Origin: Bacteroidota bacterium
Lineage (GTDB): Bacteria > Bacteroidota > Bacteroidia > Flavobacteriales_F > PHOS-HE28
Direction of reading: 5' to 3'
Length of the DNA: 64,000 nt
NCBI GenBank assembly: GCA_018267055.1
Contig: JAFDZF010000100.1
Coordinates: forward strand, 1-64,000
The translations under genes and the position numbers were made by a program. The notes beneath the pieces are model-generated. The model ran no database searches and was not told the origin of the DNA. It worked only from the letters and a program-made list of their open reading frames with translations. Shown one piece after another: positions 1-9,421 of this stretch; within the stretch, counting starts at the first letter, position 1; every line of letters begins with the position of its first letter.

Positions 1-945
1 ATCGCCCACATCGCGCTGGGCACCTGCCTGGAGAACGTGGTGCTGAAGGCCCATGCGCTCGGCCTGGAGGTGCGCGTGGGGGCGGCCCCCCTCCCCGCCT
101 TCCCGGCGCTGATGGCCGCCGTCGCCTTCCATCCCGCTCCCGTCCCGGGCGGTGAGCCGCACGTGCACGATGGCCTGGCCGCGATGATCGGCACCCGCTG
201 CACCAACCGCCGGACGACCGCTCCGGTGCCCCTGCCGGCCGAACTGGTGCGGACCCTGCTGACCGTGGGGGCCAGCGACGGACGCAGCCGCGCGCATGTG
301 CTGACGGCCCCCGCCGCACTGGCCGAGATGGCCGCGATCGGCGGGGTGGCGGAGCGGATCCGGGTGATGAACCCCATCGGCCACCGCGAATTCTTCGGCC
401 ACGAGCTGCGCTGGGACCCTGAACAGGTGCAGCGCACGCGCGACGGCCTCGACATCGCGACCCTGGAGGTCTCGCCCTCCGACGCGGCGGGGCTGCGCGT
501 GGCGGCCGATCCCGAAGCCATGGCCCTGGCCTATGCCTGGAACGGGGGCCGCGGCCTGGAGCGGCTGGCGGACCGTTCGATCCGGGCCTCCTCAGGCCTG
601 CTGCTGGTGAGCATCCCCGGCGATGGGCTCACCGACCGCCTGGCCGGCGGCCGCACCGTGGAGCGCCTGTGGATGACCGCGAACGCCCAAGGCTGGGCCG
701 TGCACCCCATCTCGGCGGCCATCTTCCTCACGCACGTGCTGCGCTTCCCGCTGGACGGCCTGCGCGAGCGCGAACGGACCGAACTGACGGCCCTGGGCGA
801 CCGGCTGCGCGCCCTGTGGCCATTGCCGCCCGACCACCATCCGCTGTTCATGGTACGCCTCTCCCAGGCCGGGCCGCCCAGCGCCCGCTCGCTGCGAAGG
901 CCCGTGGCCAGCCTGATCCTGCAGCCCGAACCCCTGGCCCTCTGA
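1..945 (+). CDS. Nitroreductase-like (Acg/Rv1355c-type) protein, 5' end outside window
   Basis: The reading frame is open from base 1, so the gene starts upstream; 314 residues are visible. The first residues (IAHIALGTCLENVV) and the motif GWAVHPISAAIFL near residue 240 resemble the nitroreductase-like half of the Acg and Rv1355c families, which bind FMN. In Rv1355c-type proteins this half follows a ThiF/E1-like adenylating domain, which would lie outside the window if present; I cannot see it. The stop is 48 bases before the next gene, and three more genes follow in the same direction, so an operon is likely. Substrate unknown. The fold family is fairly sure, the subfamily is a guess. Confidence 0.6.
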   Translation: MAHIALGTCLENVVLKAHALGLEVRVGAAPLPAFPALMAAVAFHPAPVPGGEPHVHDGLAAMIGTRCTNRRTTAPVPLPAELVRTLLTVGASDGRSRAHVLTAPAALAEMAAIGGVAERIRVMNPIGHREFFGHELRWDPEQVQRTRDGLDIATLEVSPSDAAGLRVAADPEAMALAYAWNGGRGLERLADRSIRASSGLLLVSIPGDGLTDRLAGGRTVERLWMTANAQGWAVHPISAAIFLTHVLRFPLDGLRERERTELTALGDRLRALWPLPPDHHPLFMVRLSQAGPPSARSLRRPVASLILQPEPLAL

Positions 946-993
946 CCCCACCCTCCTACCCGCCCACACTCTCCGATCCTTCGACCCTCTCCC

Positions 994-1740
994 ATGGACA
1001 AGATCATCCTGAAAGCCTTCCAGGCACCGAAAGAACCGGAGCTCTGCGCCGAGTTCATGCGTGAACACCGCAAGGTGCTCGAGGACTTCGGCATCGCCAA
1101 CGTGCTCACCAACGGTGCCTGGCAGCACGACGAGCATTGCTACGTCATCGTGGCGCTGCACGAAGAGCTGGGCATGGTGGGCGGCATCCGCCTGCAGATC
1201 GACCATGACGGCATCAAGCTGCCCATCGAGGAGGCCGTGAGCAAGCTGGACCCGCGGATCAAGCCCATGCTGGACGAGCTGAAGCAGCACGGCAACGGCG
1301 AGGTGTGCGGCCTGTGGAACGCCAACCGCTATGGCGGCAAGGGCATCCCCGTGCTGCTGAGCCTGGCGGTGACGGCCATCTCCGCCCCGGCCGGCGTGAA
1401 GCGCATGGTGTGCCTGGTGGCCCCCTACACCAAGCGCCATCCGGCCAACAACGGCTTCGTGGTGATGGAATCCGTGGGCGAGAAGGGCGTGTTCGCCTAC
1501 CCGCGGCCGGACTTCAAGGGCATCGTGATGGTGAACCCCGACACGCTGCTGCTGGACAAGGCCCAGCAGGAACAGCGCCACCAGATCTACAGCCTCCGCC
1601 TGCGCCCCGAGCAGACCCGTGTGGAATGCCCCGGGTCCGTGCCGCTGGAAGTGGAGTACCGGATGCAGCTGAACACCGGGCTGGTGGACCTGTACGCCTT
1701 CCAGCAGATCCAGGAGGAACGCCTCCGTTTCTGCGCCTGA
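994..1740 (+). CDS. GNAT-like acyltransferase, possibly autoinducer-synthase type
   Basis: A 248-residue soluble protein without signal peptide. The segment MVGGIRLQ (near residue 61), the later CGLWNANRYGGKGIPVLLS and the strand-helix order after it resemble the GNAT fold of N-acyltransferases such as LuxI/FeeM, where a G-x-R-L strand precedes an acyl-CoA/ACP binding turn. This is a weak resemblance from pattern only; no catalytic residue is certain. It sits between a nitroreductase-like gene and two sensor-kinase genes, a setting that would suit production of a small signal or modified metabolite that is then sensed. It may equally be a metabolic acyltransferase. Function unproven. Confidence 0.45.
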   Translation: MDKIILKAFQAPKEPELCAEFMREHRKVLEDFGIANVLTNGAWQHDEHCYVIVALHEELGMVGGIRLQIDHDGIKLPIEEAVSKLDPRIKPMLDELKQHGNGEVCGLWNANRYGGKGIPVLLSLAVTAISAPAGVKRMVCLVAPYTKRHPANNGFVVMESVGEKGVFAYPRPDFKGIVMVNPDTLLLDKAQQEQRHQIYSLRLRPEQTRVECPGSVPLEVEYRMQLNTGLVDLYAFQQIQEERLRFCA

Positions 1741-1780
1741 CGCGGTAACCGGCGGGGCTTCCCGCCCGTAGAAGCGCGCG

Positions 1781-3925
1781 ATGCAACGGATCGCGCAGCT
1801 CCTCGTCCTGTGGTTCGCGCCCCTCGTCCTCCTGGCCGATGCGCCCGCGGACAGCGGGAGCTTCGTGTACCATGGTGAGGCGGCCACCCCCACCCTGGGG
1901 CGCCACCTGCTGATGCTGGAGGACCCCACGGGCACCATGACCCTCGACGAGGCGGTCCGGGCCACGGGCTTCCGGGCCTCGCCGGTGGACATCCCCTCGC
2001 CCGGCCTCAGCGCCTCGGCCTTCTGGGCCCGCTTCGAGCTGGTGAACGACAGCCCCCTGCCGAGCCTGGTGCTGCGCATCGCCCACGCGGAGATCGACGA
2101 GGTGGACCTCTACATGGTCCAGGACGGCCGGGCGGTGCCCATCGCGCATGCCGGCCTGCTCCGTCCCCTGGACCGCCAGGCGCAGACCACGCCCGAGCTG
2201 GGCTTCGTGCTGCCCGTGGGCGAACGCGCCCATTGCACGGTGTTCCTGCGCGTGCGGAGCAACAAGCAGCTCCGCATCCCCCTGCTGCTGGAAACGCCCA
2301 CGGCCTTCGTGCAGGGGCAGTCCACCCGGAACATGCTCATCGGCGCGTACATCGGCATCATGCTCGTGATGGCGGTGTACAACCTGTTCGTGTTCTTCTC
2401 CATGCGGAACAGGAGCTACCTGATCTACTTCTTCTACATCCTGTTGGTGTGCGCCACGCAGCTGGCCTTCACGGGCGTGGCCTCGTTCCACATCTGGCCG
2501 GGCAACACCTGGCTGTCCTCCCACTCCACCCTGCTGCTCACCGCGCTCACGGCCATCACGGCCAATGAGTTCATGGCGGCCTTCATCCACACGCGCGATT
2601 TCCTGCCGCGCCTGGCGCGGGTGGCCTACCTCTTCTATGTGCTGCTGGGCCTGGGCGTGCTGTTGGACGTGCTCGGCCTCTCGCTGCAGGGCTACCGCAT
2701 GATCCAGGGGGCGGCGGGCGGCTTCGCCTTCTTCCAGCTGTTCGTGGCCTACCGCATCTCGCGGCGGGGCTTCCGCCCGGCGCGCTACTTCCTGGTGGCC
2801 TGGTGCTTCTTCCTCACCGCGGTGATGGTGTTCGTGCTGAAGGACTGGGACCTGCTGCCCTACAACGAGCTCACCCGCTACTCGATGTCGTTCGGCTCGG
2901 TGGTGGAAGTGGTGCTGCTCTCCTTCGGTCTGGCCGACAAGATCAACGTGCTGCGCAAGGAGAAGGAGCGGTCGCAGGCCCAGGCGCTGGTGATGTCGCA
3001 GGAGAACGAGCGCATCATCCGCGACCAGAACGTGATGCTGGAGCAGAAGGTGGTGGAGCGCACCCATGCCCTGCAGGAGAGCAACGACCACCTGAAGCGC
3101 ACGCAATCGCAGCTGGTGAGCGCCGAGAAGATGGCCTCACTGGGCCAGCTCACCGCCGGCATCGCGCACGAGATCAACAACCCGCTGAACTTCATCAGCA
3201 GCAACATCCCGCCGCTGAAGCGCGACCTGCTGGAGCTGAAGGAGGTGCTGGACGCCTACCGCCAGGCCTCGGGCGATGCCACGGGGCTGCAGAGCGCCAT
3301 GGAGCTGGAGCGCCGCATCGGCGTGGACGATACGGTGCGTGAGGTGGAGGACATCCTGGGCTGCATGGAAGAGGGCGCCGCGCGCACCTCGGAGATCGTG
3401 CGCGGCCTGCGCACCTTCAGCCGCCTGGACGAGGACGACCTGAAGCCCGCCGACATCAATGAGGGGCTGCGCAGCACCGTGGTGGTGCTGGGCCCGCAGT
3501 TCCGCGACCTGGTGACGGTGACCTTCGACCTGGCGGACCTGCCCCGCGTGGAATGCTACCCGGGCAAGCTGAACCAGGTGTTCATGAACATGCTGAACAA
3601 CGCCTCGCACGCGGCGAAGGCACGCCACGGCAAGCAGGGCGGCAAAGTGGACATCCTCACCCGCCTGGAGGGCGATGATGCGGTGCGCATCACCATCCGC
3701 GACAACGGCACGGGCATGGACAAGGCCACGCGCACCCGGATCTTCGAGCCCTTCTTCACCACCAAGGACGTGGGCGAAGGCACCGGCCTGGGGCTGTCCA
3801 TCGCCCAAAGCATCATCGAGAAGCACAGCGGCCGCATCGACGTGCACAGCACGCCGGGCGAAGGCACCTCGTTCACCATCACGATCCCCATCACCCAGGC
3901 CGCACAGGCCGCCAAACGGGCATGA
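1781..3925 (+). CDS. 7TMR-DISM sensor histidine kinase
   Basis: A 714-residue inner-membrane sensor kinase. Order: signal peptide (about 1-19), extracytoplasmic 7TMR-DISM ligand-binding domain (about 30-170), seven hydrophobic helices (about 185-390), a coiled coil (about 395-450), a dimerisation/phosphoacceptor domain with the H-box [13 protein letters not shown] (His463), and a HATPase_c domain with N-box [26 protein letters not shown] and [10 protein letters not shown]. All kinase motifs look intact. DISM extracellular domains are thought to bind carbohydrate-like or other small ligands; the ligand here is unknown. Its stop overlaps the start of the next gene (ATGA), so the two are translationally coupled and probably form one phosphorelay. 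Confidence 0.92.
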   Translation: MQRIAQLLVLWFAPLVLLADAPADSGSFVYHGEAATPTLGRHLLMLEDPTGTMTLDEAVRATGFRASPVDIPSPGLSASAFWARFELVNDSPLPSLVLRIAHAEIDEVDLYMVQDGRAVPIAHAGLLRPLDRQAQTTPELGFVLPVGERAHCTVFLRVRSNKQLRIPLLLETPTAFVQGQSTRNMLIGAYIGIMLVMAVYNLFVFFSMRNRSYLIYFFYILLVCATQLAFTGVASFHIWPGNTWLSSHSTLLLTALTAITANEFMAAFIHTRDFLPRLARVAYLFYVLLGLGVLLDVLGLSLQGYRMIQGAAGGFAFFQLFVAYRISRRGFRPARYFLVAWCFFLTAVMVFVLKDWDLLPYNELTRYSMSFGSVVEVVLLSFGLADKINVLRKEKERSQAQALVMSQENERIIRDQNVMLEQKVVERTHALQESNDHLKRTQSQLVSAEKMASLGQLTAGIAHEINNPLNFISSNIPPLKRDLLELKEVLDAYRQASGDATGLQSAMELERRIGVDDTVREVEDILGCMEEGAARTSEIVRGLRTFSRLDEDDLKPADINEGLRSTVVVLGPQFRDLVTVTFDLADLPRVECYPGKLNQVFMNMLNNASHAAKARHGKQGGKVDILTRLEGDDAVRITIRDNGTGMDKATRTRIFEPFFTTKDVGEGTGLGLSIAQSIIEKHSGRIDVHSTPGEGTSFTITIPITQAAQAAKRA

Positions 3926-5460
3926 CGACACCCATGGAACCGCAACGCATCAAGGTACTTTACGTGGACGACGAGGAGGGCAACCTGATGGCCTTCCGCG
4001 CCAGTTTCCGGCGCGACTTCGAAATCCACGTGGCCACCGGGGCCGAGGAGGCGCTGGCCTTCCTGGAGAAGGAGAGCGTGCACGTGATCATCAGCGACCA
4101 GCGCATGCCACGGATAACGGGGGCCGAGTTCCTCGCCGTGGTGCGCACGCGCTGGCCGCGGAGCGTGCGGCTGCTGCTCACCGGCTTCTCCGACATCGAG
4201 GCCGTGGTGGACGCGGTGAACCACGGGGGCATCCACGCCTACATCACCAAGCCGTGGGACCCCACGGACCTGAAGCTGCGCATCGAGCAGGCCTATGAGG
4301 TGCACGCCCTCCGCGAGGAGCGCGAGCGCCTCTTCAACCGGTACCGGCAGGTGTTCGACGCCTCGGGCGACCCCATCGTGATCGTGGACGAGGACGGCCG
4401 CCTCCGCGAGGCCAACACCGCCGCCCAGGAGCTGATGGGCATGGACCGTGGTACGCTGCTCACCTCCACGGTGCAGCAGTTCGTGCCGGACATGCAGCGC
4501 CTGTTCCGGCTGATGCGCCCGCAGCGCCATGGGCGCACCTTCACCAACGTGGACCTGAGCCTGGGCACCCCCAACGGGCGCCTGATCGACTGCCTGGTGA
4601 CGGCCACCTACCTGGGACGCTCGCCGGAAGGCAAGGCGCTCTTCCAAGCGATGATCAAGGACATCAGCGACCGCAAGCAGGAGGAGCAGCGGCTCAAGAA
4701 ACTGAACGCCGACCTGGACCGCCGCGTGGCGGTGCGCACCCAGCAGCTCATGGAGGCGCTGGACGACCTGGGGGCCTTCTCCTACTCGGTGGCGCACGAC
4801 CTGCGCTCGCCGCTGAAGAACATCAAGGTGCTCACCGAGCACCTGAGCGGGCTGGCGGCCCTGCGCGGCGATGAGGAGCAGCGCGACCTGACGAGCCGCA
4901 TCCACAAGGGCTCGGCCCGGCTGATCGCGCTGGTGGACGACCTGCTGCGGTTCGCCCGCACGGACACGCACGAGATCCGCCGCGAGCAGGTGGACCTGGC
5001 CGAAGCGGCGGAAGAGTGCGTGCAGGACCTGGTGCTGGACCGCACCGACGTGGAATTCGTGCTGCCGGAACGCGGGGCGGTATCGCTCCAGGCCGATCGC
5101 GCCATGCTGAAGGTGGTGCTGAACAACCTGCTGGCGAACGCGGTGAAGTTCACCCGCAACCAGCCCAAGCCGCGCGTGGAGGTGGGCTTCGGCCACGAGG
5201 GCGACGACATCGTGGTGTGGGTGAAGGACAACGGCATCGGCTTCGACAACCAGAAGAGCGAACAGGTCTTCGGCATGTTCAAGCGCCTGCATCGCGCCGA
5301 GCAGTATGAGGGCACGGGCATCGGCCTGGCCATCGTGCAGCGGATCATGCAGAAGCACGCGGGCACCTGCTGGGCCCAGGGCGAGCCCGGCCAGGGCGCC
5401 ACGCTCTACCTGCGGTTCCCGGGCAAGGCGGACGAACACGCCTTCCGCATGGCGAGCTGA
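3922..5460 (+). CDS. Receiver-PAS-histidine kinase hybrid
   Basis: A cytoplasmic 512-residue protein with an N-terminal receiver domain (acidic pair VDDEE, phospho-acceptor Asp59 in [16 protein letters not shown], and the switch Lys in ITKPWD), a PAS domain (about 140-245, [18 protein letters not shown]), a short coiled coil, a HisKA domain (His292 in [14 protein letters not shown]) and a HATPase_c domain ([17 protein letters not shown]). The N-terminal receiver suggests that it takes phosphate from the DISM kinase encoded just upstream, with which it overlaps by 4 bases, and relays it to a partner outside the window. No DNA-binding domain or output enzyme is present, so the final target is not visible. 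Confidence 0.92.
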   Translation: MTTPMEPQRIKVLYVDDEEGNLMAFRASFRRDFEIHVATGAEEALAFLEKESVHVIISDQRMPRITGAEFLAVVRTRWPRSVRLLLTGFSDIEAVVDAVNHGGIHAYITKPWDPTDLKLRIEQAYEVHALREERERLFNRYRQVFDASGDPIVIVDEDGRLREANTAAQELMGMDRGTLLTSTVQQFVPDMQRLFRLMRPQRHGRTFTNVDLSLGTPNGRLIDCLVTATYLGRSPEGKALFQAMIKDISDRKQEEQRLKKLNADLDRRVAVRTQQLMEALDDLGAFSYSVAHDLRSPLKNIKVLTEHLSGLAALRGDEEQRDLTSRIHKGSARLIALVDDLLRFARTDTHEIRREQVDLAEAAEECVQDLVLDRTDVEFVLPERGAVSLQADRAMLKVVLNNLLANAVKFTRNQPKPRVEVGFGHEGDDIVVWVKDNGIGFDNQKSEQVFGMFKRLHRAEQYEGTGIGLAIVQRIMQKHAGTCWAQGEPGQGATLYLRFPGKADEHAFRMAS

Positions 5461-5525
5461 TGCAACCCTCCCCTTCCCTTTCCCGTAGGAACATCCGTGA
5501 CCAGGATCCTGAACGGTCCACGCAC

Positions 5526-6041
5526 ATGAAGCACTTGCTCTCCCTTCTCTTGCTGGCCCTGCTCAGCATCCCCGCCTCCGCCCAACGGCTGGTGGAGCGG
5601 CGCGACCAGGCCGAAGGCTGGTACGTCCCGGTGAACGGCCGGGTGACCGCCAGCGGCGGCAATACACGCGGGCTCACCCTCTACGTGTACAAGGACAACC
5701 AGCTGATGGCCACCATCAAGCCGAAACGGGGCCGCTTCCAGCTGGAGCTGGACATCAACAATGTCTACTCCTTCCGCGTGACCAAGGACGGCTACCAGGA
5801 GAAGCTGGTGACCGTGGACACCAGCCTGCCCGAAGGGCTGGTGGAATACCCCGCCTACGACTGCTTCATGAACCTGGAGCCGGCGGACAAGTTCACGCAC
5901 TCCGACCCGTTCTACCTGGACTTCCCGAGCGCCATCGTGCGCTGGGACCCGCAGCAGAAAGGGTTCTTCCACAGCATGAACTACCTGGCCGACATCCAGA
6001 CGAAGATGGCGTTGCTGCAAGCGCAGGCCATCCCGGACTAG
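5526..6041 (+). CDS. Small secreted protein with carboxypeptidase-regulatory-like fold
   Basis: I chose the ATG at 5526, which gives a clean signal peptide (MKHLLSLLLLALLSIPASAQ); an in-frame ATG at 5460 would add 22 unlikely residues. The mature protein of about 150 residues begins with a beta-rich segment (VPVNGRVTASGGNTRGLTLYVYKDN and following) that resembles carboxypeptidase-regulatory-like or prealbumin-like domains found in Bacteroidota exported proteins. It has no sorting tail and no transmembrane helix, so it is probably periplasmic. It follows the kinase gene by 65 bases and may belong to the same transcription unit. Function unknown. Confidence 0.7.
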   Translation: MKHLLSLLLLALLSIPASAQRLVERRDQAEGWYVPVNGRVTASGGNTRGLTLYVYKDNQLMATIKPKRGRFQLELDINNVYSFRVTKDGYQEKLVTVDTSLPEGLVEYPAYDCFMNLEPADKFTHSDPFYLDFPSAIVRWDPQQKGFFHSMNYLADIQTKMALLQAQAIPD

Positions 6042-6134
6042 CCGTACCGCATCCCGCCTGGACCAGCAACGCACGACACTGGCCAGGGGCAACAGGCAAG
6101 GCGCTCTCTTCCGTGGGCGCCTTCCTCTTTTCCC

Positions 6135-7220
6135 TCAGTGCTGGTCGTAGTCCACCACCACGTGGGCCGAGCGCGGATGGCTCTGGCAGGTGAGCACGTA
6201 GCCATCGGCCACCTCCTCGTCGGTGAGGGCGTAGTTCATGTCCATCTCCACCTGCCCGGTGGTCACCCGCGCCTTGCAGGTGCAGCACACCGCCCCTTTG
6301 CAGGCGTAAGGCACGTCCAGCCCGGCGTCGGTGGCCGAGTCCAGGATGCTGTCGCCGCGCGGGTCCACCTCGATCTCCGTCTCCCGGCCGTCCAGGATCA
6401 CGGTGACCTTGGCCTTGCCGGCGAACGGCGCGCCGGCGGCGGCGGGCGGGGCCTCCTTCTTCGCCTCGCTGGTCACCGGCGACGAGAAGAGCTCCACGTG
6501 GATGTGCTTCTTGCTGACGCCGCTCTTCTCCAGGGCCTCGCTCACGTTCACCATCATCTGCTCGGGGCCGCAGATGAAGAACTCCTTGTGCAGCGGGTCG
6601 GTCACGAAGGCCTTGAGCAGCTGGGTGGCCTTCTCGTTGGTGATGCGCCCGTTGAAGAGGGCATCGGCATCGGTGCCGCGGCTCAGGATGTGGTACACGC
6701 TGAGGCGGTCGGCATGGTGCACCTTGAGCTCCTCCAGCTTGTTGCGGAAGATGATGCGGTCCACGTCCGAGTTGCCGAAGAAGAGGGTGAAGCGGCTCTT
6801 GGGCTCGGTACGGAGCACCGTGGTGAGGATGCTGAGGATGGGCGTGATGCCGCTGCCCGCCGCGAAGGCGATGTAGTGGTGCTCCTGCCGCGGGTCCAGC
6901 GCCGTGTGGAAGTTGCCCATGGGGGTCATCACCTCCAGCTTGGAGCCGGGCTTCAGCTGGTCCACCAGCTGCGAGGAGGCGCGCCCGTTGGTCACGCGCT
7001 TCACCGCGATGCGGATCTCCTCCTTGTCCAGCGGGCTGCTGCAGATGCTGTACGAGCGGCGCAGCTCCTCCCCGTTCACCTGGAGCTTGAGGGTGAGGTA
7101 TTGTCCGTGGATGAAGGCGAAATCGTCGCGCAGGGCCGGGGGGATGCGGAAGCCGATGGAGATGCTTTCAGGGGTCTCCTGGATGATATCGGCGACCTCG
7201 AGGGTGTGGAAACGGGCCAT
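6135..7220 (-). CDS. paaE: Phenylacetyl-CoA epoxidase reductase subunit PaaE
   Basis: A 361-residue ferredoxin-NADP reductase-type electron carrier that passes electrons from NADPH via FAD and a [2Fe-2S] cluster to the di-iron PaaA subunit during epoxidation of phenylacetyl-CoA. Seen: FAD-binding RSYSICSSP, the NAD(P) domain with AAGSGITPILSI, and a C-terminal plant-type ferredoxin domain with CKGAVCCTC and a distal Cys in VLTCQSHP, which supplies four cluster cysteines. The start at 7220 (MARFHTLEV) matches the family; an ATG at 7241 lies closer to a -7 box at 7254-7261 and is the alternative. The gene is divergent from paaABCD, unlike the single paaABCDE operon of many bacteria. Confidence 0.93.
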   Translation of the reverse strand: MARFHTLEVADIIQETPESISIGFRIPPALRDDFAFIHGQYLTLKLQVNGEELRRSYSICSSPLDKEEIRIAVKRVTNGRASSQLVDQLKPGSKLEVMTPMGNFHTALDPRQEHHYIAFAAGSGITPILSILTTVLRTEPKSRFTLFFGNSDVDRIIFRNKLEELKVHHADRLSVYHILSRGTDADALFNGRITNEKATQLLKAFVTDPLHKEFFICGPEQMMVNVSEALEKSGVSKKHIHVELFSSPVTSEAKKEAPPAAAGAPFAGKAKVTVILDGRETEIEVDPRGDSILDSATDAGLDVPYACKGAVCCTCKARVTTGQVEMDMNYALTDEEVADGYVLTCQSHPRSAHVVVDYDQH

Positions 7221-7253
7221 GCGTTGGGGTGAGGGGGGCATATGCGAGGGCCG

Positions 7254-7261
7254 CAAAAGTA
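7254..7261 (-). promoter_or_regulatory. -7 promoter box of paaE
   Basis: On the minus strand the bases read TACTTTTG, a full match to the Bacteroidota -7 consensus TAnnTTTG. It lies 12 bases before the alternative ATG at 7241 and 33 before the ATG at 7220, so the leader would be very short. No clear -33 element is seen. Confidence 0.5.
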
Positions 7262-7348
7262 ACGGAGGGGGTCGGCTGTTGTCCGTCATCGGCTCCCGAC
7301 CGCCGCGGAGAACGACCGGACGACGACGACCGCCTGCGGCGGACGGTC

Positions 7349-7356
7349 TATCTTAG
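7349..7356 (+). promoter_or_regulatory. -7 promoter box of paaABCD
   Basis: TATCTTAG, one base from TAnnTTTG, ends only 5 bases before the paaA ATG. If it is used, the paaA transcript would be nearly leaderless. It faces the paaE promoter across a roughly 90-base divergent region rich in GACC/GGTC half-sites, where a pathway repressor could bind. Confidence 0.4.
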
Positions 7357-7361
7357 CCGCC

Positions 7362-8300
7362 ATGGACGAGAAGCAGCTAGAGGCCGGGTTCCAGGCCAAG
7401 GTGGACGCCGAGCAGAAGATCGAGCCGAAGGACTGGATGCCCGCCGATTACCGCAAGAACCTGGTGCGGCAGATCAGCCAGCACGCGCACAGCGAGATCG
7501 TGGGGATGCTGCCCGAGGGCAACTGGATCACCCGCGCACCGAACCTGCGGCGCAAGACGGTGCTGCTGGCCAAGGTGCAGGACGAGGCGGGCCACGGCCT
7601 CTACCTCTACAGCGCCGCGGAATCGCTGGGGGCGGCGCGCGCCGACCTGAACGACCAGCTGCTCACCGGCAAGGCCAAGTACAGCAGCATCTTCAACTAC
7701 CCCACCCTCACCTGGGCCGACATCGGCGCGGTGGGCTGGCTGGTGGACGGCGCCGCCATCATGAACCAGGTGATGCTCTGCCGCACCAGCTACGGCCCCT
7801 ATGCCCGCGCCATGGTGCGCATCTGCAAGGAGGAGAGCTTCCACCAGCGCCAGGGCTACGAGATCATGTGCGTGCTGGCCAAGGGCACGCCCGAGCAGCG
7901 CGAGATGGCCCAGGACGCCCTGGACAGGTGGTGGTGGCCCAGCCTGATGATGTTCGGCCCCAGCGACGCCAACAGCCCGCACAGCGCGCAGAGCATGAAG
8001 TGGAAGATCAAGCGGCAAAGCAACGACGAGCTCCGCCAGACCTTCATCGACCGCACCGTGCCCCAGGCGGACTTCCTCGGCCTGCGCATCCCGGACGACA
8101 AGCTGAAGTGGAACGAAGCCACCAAGCACTACGACTGGGGCGAGATCGACTGGACCGAGTTCAACGAGATCCTCAAGGGCAATGGCCCCTGCAACAAGGA
8201 ACGGCTGGAAGCCCGCAACAAGGCGCATGACGAAGGGCGCTGGGTGCGCGAGGCCGCCCTGGCCCATGCCGCCAAGCAGGCGAAGAAGCAAGCGGCGTGA
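7362..8300 (+). CDS. paaA: Phenylacetyl-CoA epoxidase catalytic subunit PaaA
   Basis: A 312-residue ferritin-like di-iron monooxygenase subunit that converts phenylacetyl-CoA to the ring-1,2-epoxide, the committed step of aerobic phenylacetate breakdown. Iron-ligand motifs are visible: the Glu45 region, E75-x-x-H78 (DEAGHGLY) and E157/E158-x-x-H161 (KEESFHQ). The length matches the family. The gene heads the paaABCD run, 59 bases before paaB. The conserved lysines and the segment [10 protein letters not shown] also fit PaaA rather than PaaC. Downstream pathway enzymes (paaG, paaZ, paaJ) are not in the window. Confidence 0.96.
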   Translation: MDEKQLEAGFQAKVDAEQKIEPKDWMPADYRKNLVRQISQHAHSEIVGMLPEGNWITRAPNLRRKTVLLAKVQDEAGHGLYLYSAAESLGAARADLNDQLLTGKAKYSSIFNYPTLTWADIGAVGWLVDGAAIMNQVMLCRTSYGPYARAMVRICKEESFHQRQGYEIMCVLAKGTPEQREMAQDALDRWWWPSLMMFGPSDANSPHSAQSMKWKIKRQSNDELRQTFIDRTVPQADFLGLRIPDDKLKWNEATKHYDWGEIDWTEFNEILKGNGPCNKERLEARNKAHDEGRWVREAALAHAAKQAKKQAA

Positions 8301-8359
8301 CCAACACGGGCCGCGGCCGGTGAAGGCCCTGCGCCCCCAGTGACCGACGGAAGAACAGC

Positions 8360-8659
8360 ATGAGCAACGAGAAGAACGAGACCGACTTCCCGCTCTGGGA
8401 GGTGTTCATCCAGAGCAAGCGCGGCCTGGACCACAAGCACGTGGGCAGCCTGCACGCCGCCGACGCGCGCATGGCCATCGAGAACGCGCGCGATGTCTAT
8501 ACCCGCCGCGGCGAAGGCAACAGCATCTGGGTGGTGCTGGCCGAGCACCTGCACGCCAGCCGCCCCGAGGACCAGGGCGCCTTCTTCGATCCGGCGGACG
8601 ACAAGGTGTACCGCCACCCCACCTTCTACGTCATGCCCGAAGGGGTGAAGCACATCTGA
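8360..8659 (+). CDS. paaB: Phenylacetyl-CoA epoxidase subunit PaaB
   Basis: A 99-residue small structural subunit of the PaaABCE complex. The opening FPLWEVFIQSKRGLDHKHVGSLHA and the segment ENARDVYTRRGEGNSIWVV are characteristic of PaaB, which bridges PaaAC heterodimers in other bacteria. It ends two bases before the paaC ATG, which implies co-translation. No odd features. Confidence 0.96.
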   Translation: MSNEKNETDFPLWEVFIQSKRGLDHKHVGSLHAADARMAIENARDVYTRRGEGNSIWVVLAEHLHASRPEDQGAFFDPADDKVYRHPTFYVMPEGVKHI

Positions 8660-8660
8660 G

Positions 8661-9419
8661 ATGGAACGGTCCGAAGCCCTTTTCCGCACGGTGCTCCGCC
8701 TGGGCGACAACAGCCTGGTGCTGGGCCACCGCCTGAGCGAGTGGTGCGGCCATGGCCCCCAGCTGGAGGAGGACATCGCCCAGGCCAATATCGCGCTGGA
8801 CCTGCTGGGGCAGGCCCGCAACTACCTCACCTACGCCGGTGAGATCGAAGGCAAGGGCCGCACGGAGGACGACCTGGCCTACCTGCGCACCGAGCGCCAG
8901 TTCCTGAACGTGAAGCTGGCCGAGCTGCCCAAGGGCGACTACGCCCACACCATCGCCCGGAGCTTCCTGTTCGACGCCTTCCACCTGCCGCTGCAACAGG
9001 CGCTGACGAAGAGCCCCGACGAGCGGCTGGCCGGCATCGCGGGCAAGGCGGTGAAGGAGGCCACCTACCACCTGCGCCACAGCAGCGAATGGCTGGTGCG
9101 CTTCGGCGACGGCACCGAAGAGAGCCACCGCCGCGCACAGGCCGCCATCGACGGGCTGTGGATGTACACCGGCGAGCTGTTCGCCCCGGACGAAGCGGAA
9201 CGCACGCTGATCGAGGCGGGCATCCTGCCCGACCTGGCATCCATCAAGGCCGAATGGGACGCCACGGTAGCGCGCGTCCTGGCCGAGGCCACGCTGGTGC
9301 GTCCGGCCGACGGCTGGATGGCCCGCGGCGGCAAGGACGGCCAGCATACCGAGCACCTCGGCTTCCTGCTGGCCGAGCTGCAATACCTCCCCCGCGCCTT
9401 CCCCGGCGCCCAGTGGTGA
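8661..9419 (+). CDS. paaC: Phenylacetyl-CoA epoxidase structural subunit PaaC
   Basis: A 252-residue ferritin-like protein that pairs with PaaA but does not carry the active di-iron site. Recognised by LRLGDNSLVLGHRLSEWCGHGP near the start, LDLLGQARNYL and ATYHLRHSSEWLVRFGDGTEESH. The length is normal. Its stop is followed after two bases by the paaD start. It stabilises PaaA and helps form the substrate pocket in the known complex. Confidence 0.96.
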   Translation: MERSEALFRTVLRLGDNSLVLGHRLSEWCGHGPQLEEDIAQANIALDLLGQARNYLTYAGEIEGKGRTEDDLAYLRTERQFLNVKLAELPKGDYAHTIARSFLFDAFHLPLQQALTKSPDERLAGIAGKAVKEATYHLRHSSEWLVRFGDGTEESHRRAQAAIDGLWMYTGELFAPDEAERTLIEAGILPDLASIKAEWDATVARVLAEATLVRPADGWMARGGKDGQHTEHLGFLLAELQYLPRAFPGAQW

Positions 9420-9421
9420 CC

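Noticed and set aside
7290-7348. Specific TetR-type (PaaR) operator between paaE and paaA
   Set aside because: GACC/GGTC half-sites are present but no clean symmetric site of fixed spacing could be picked in this GC-rich region.
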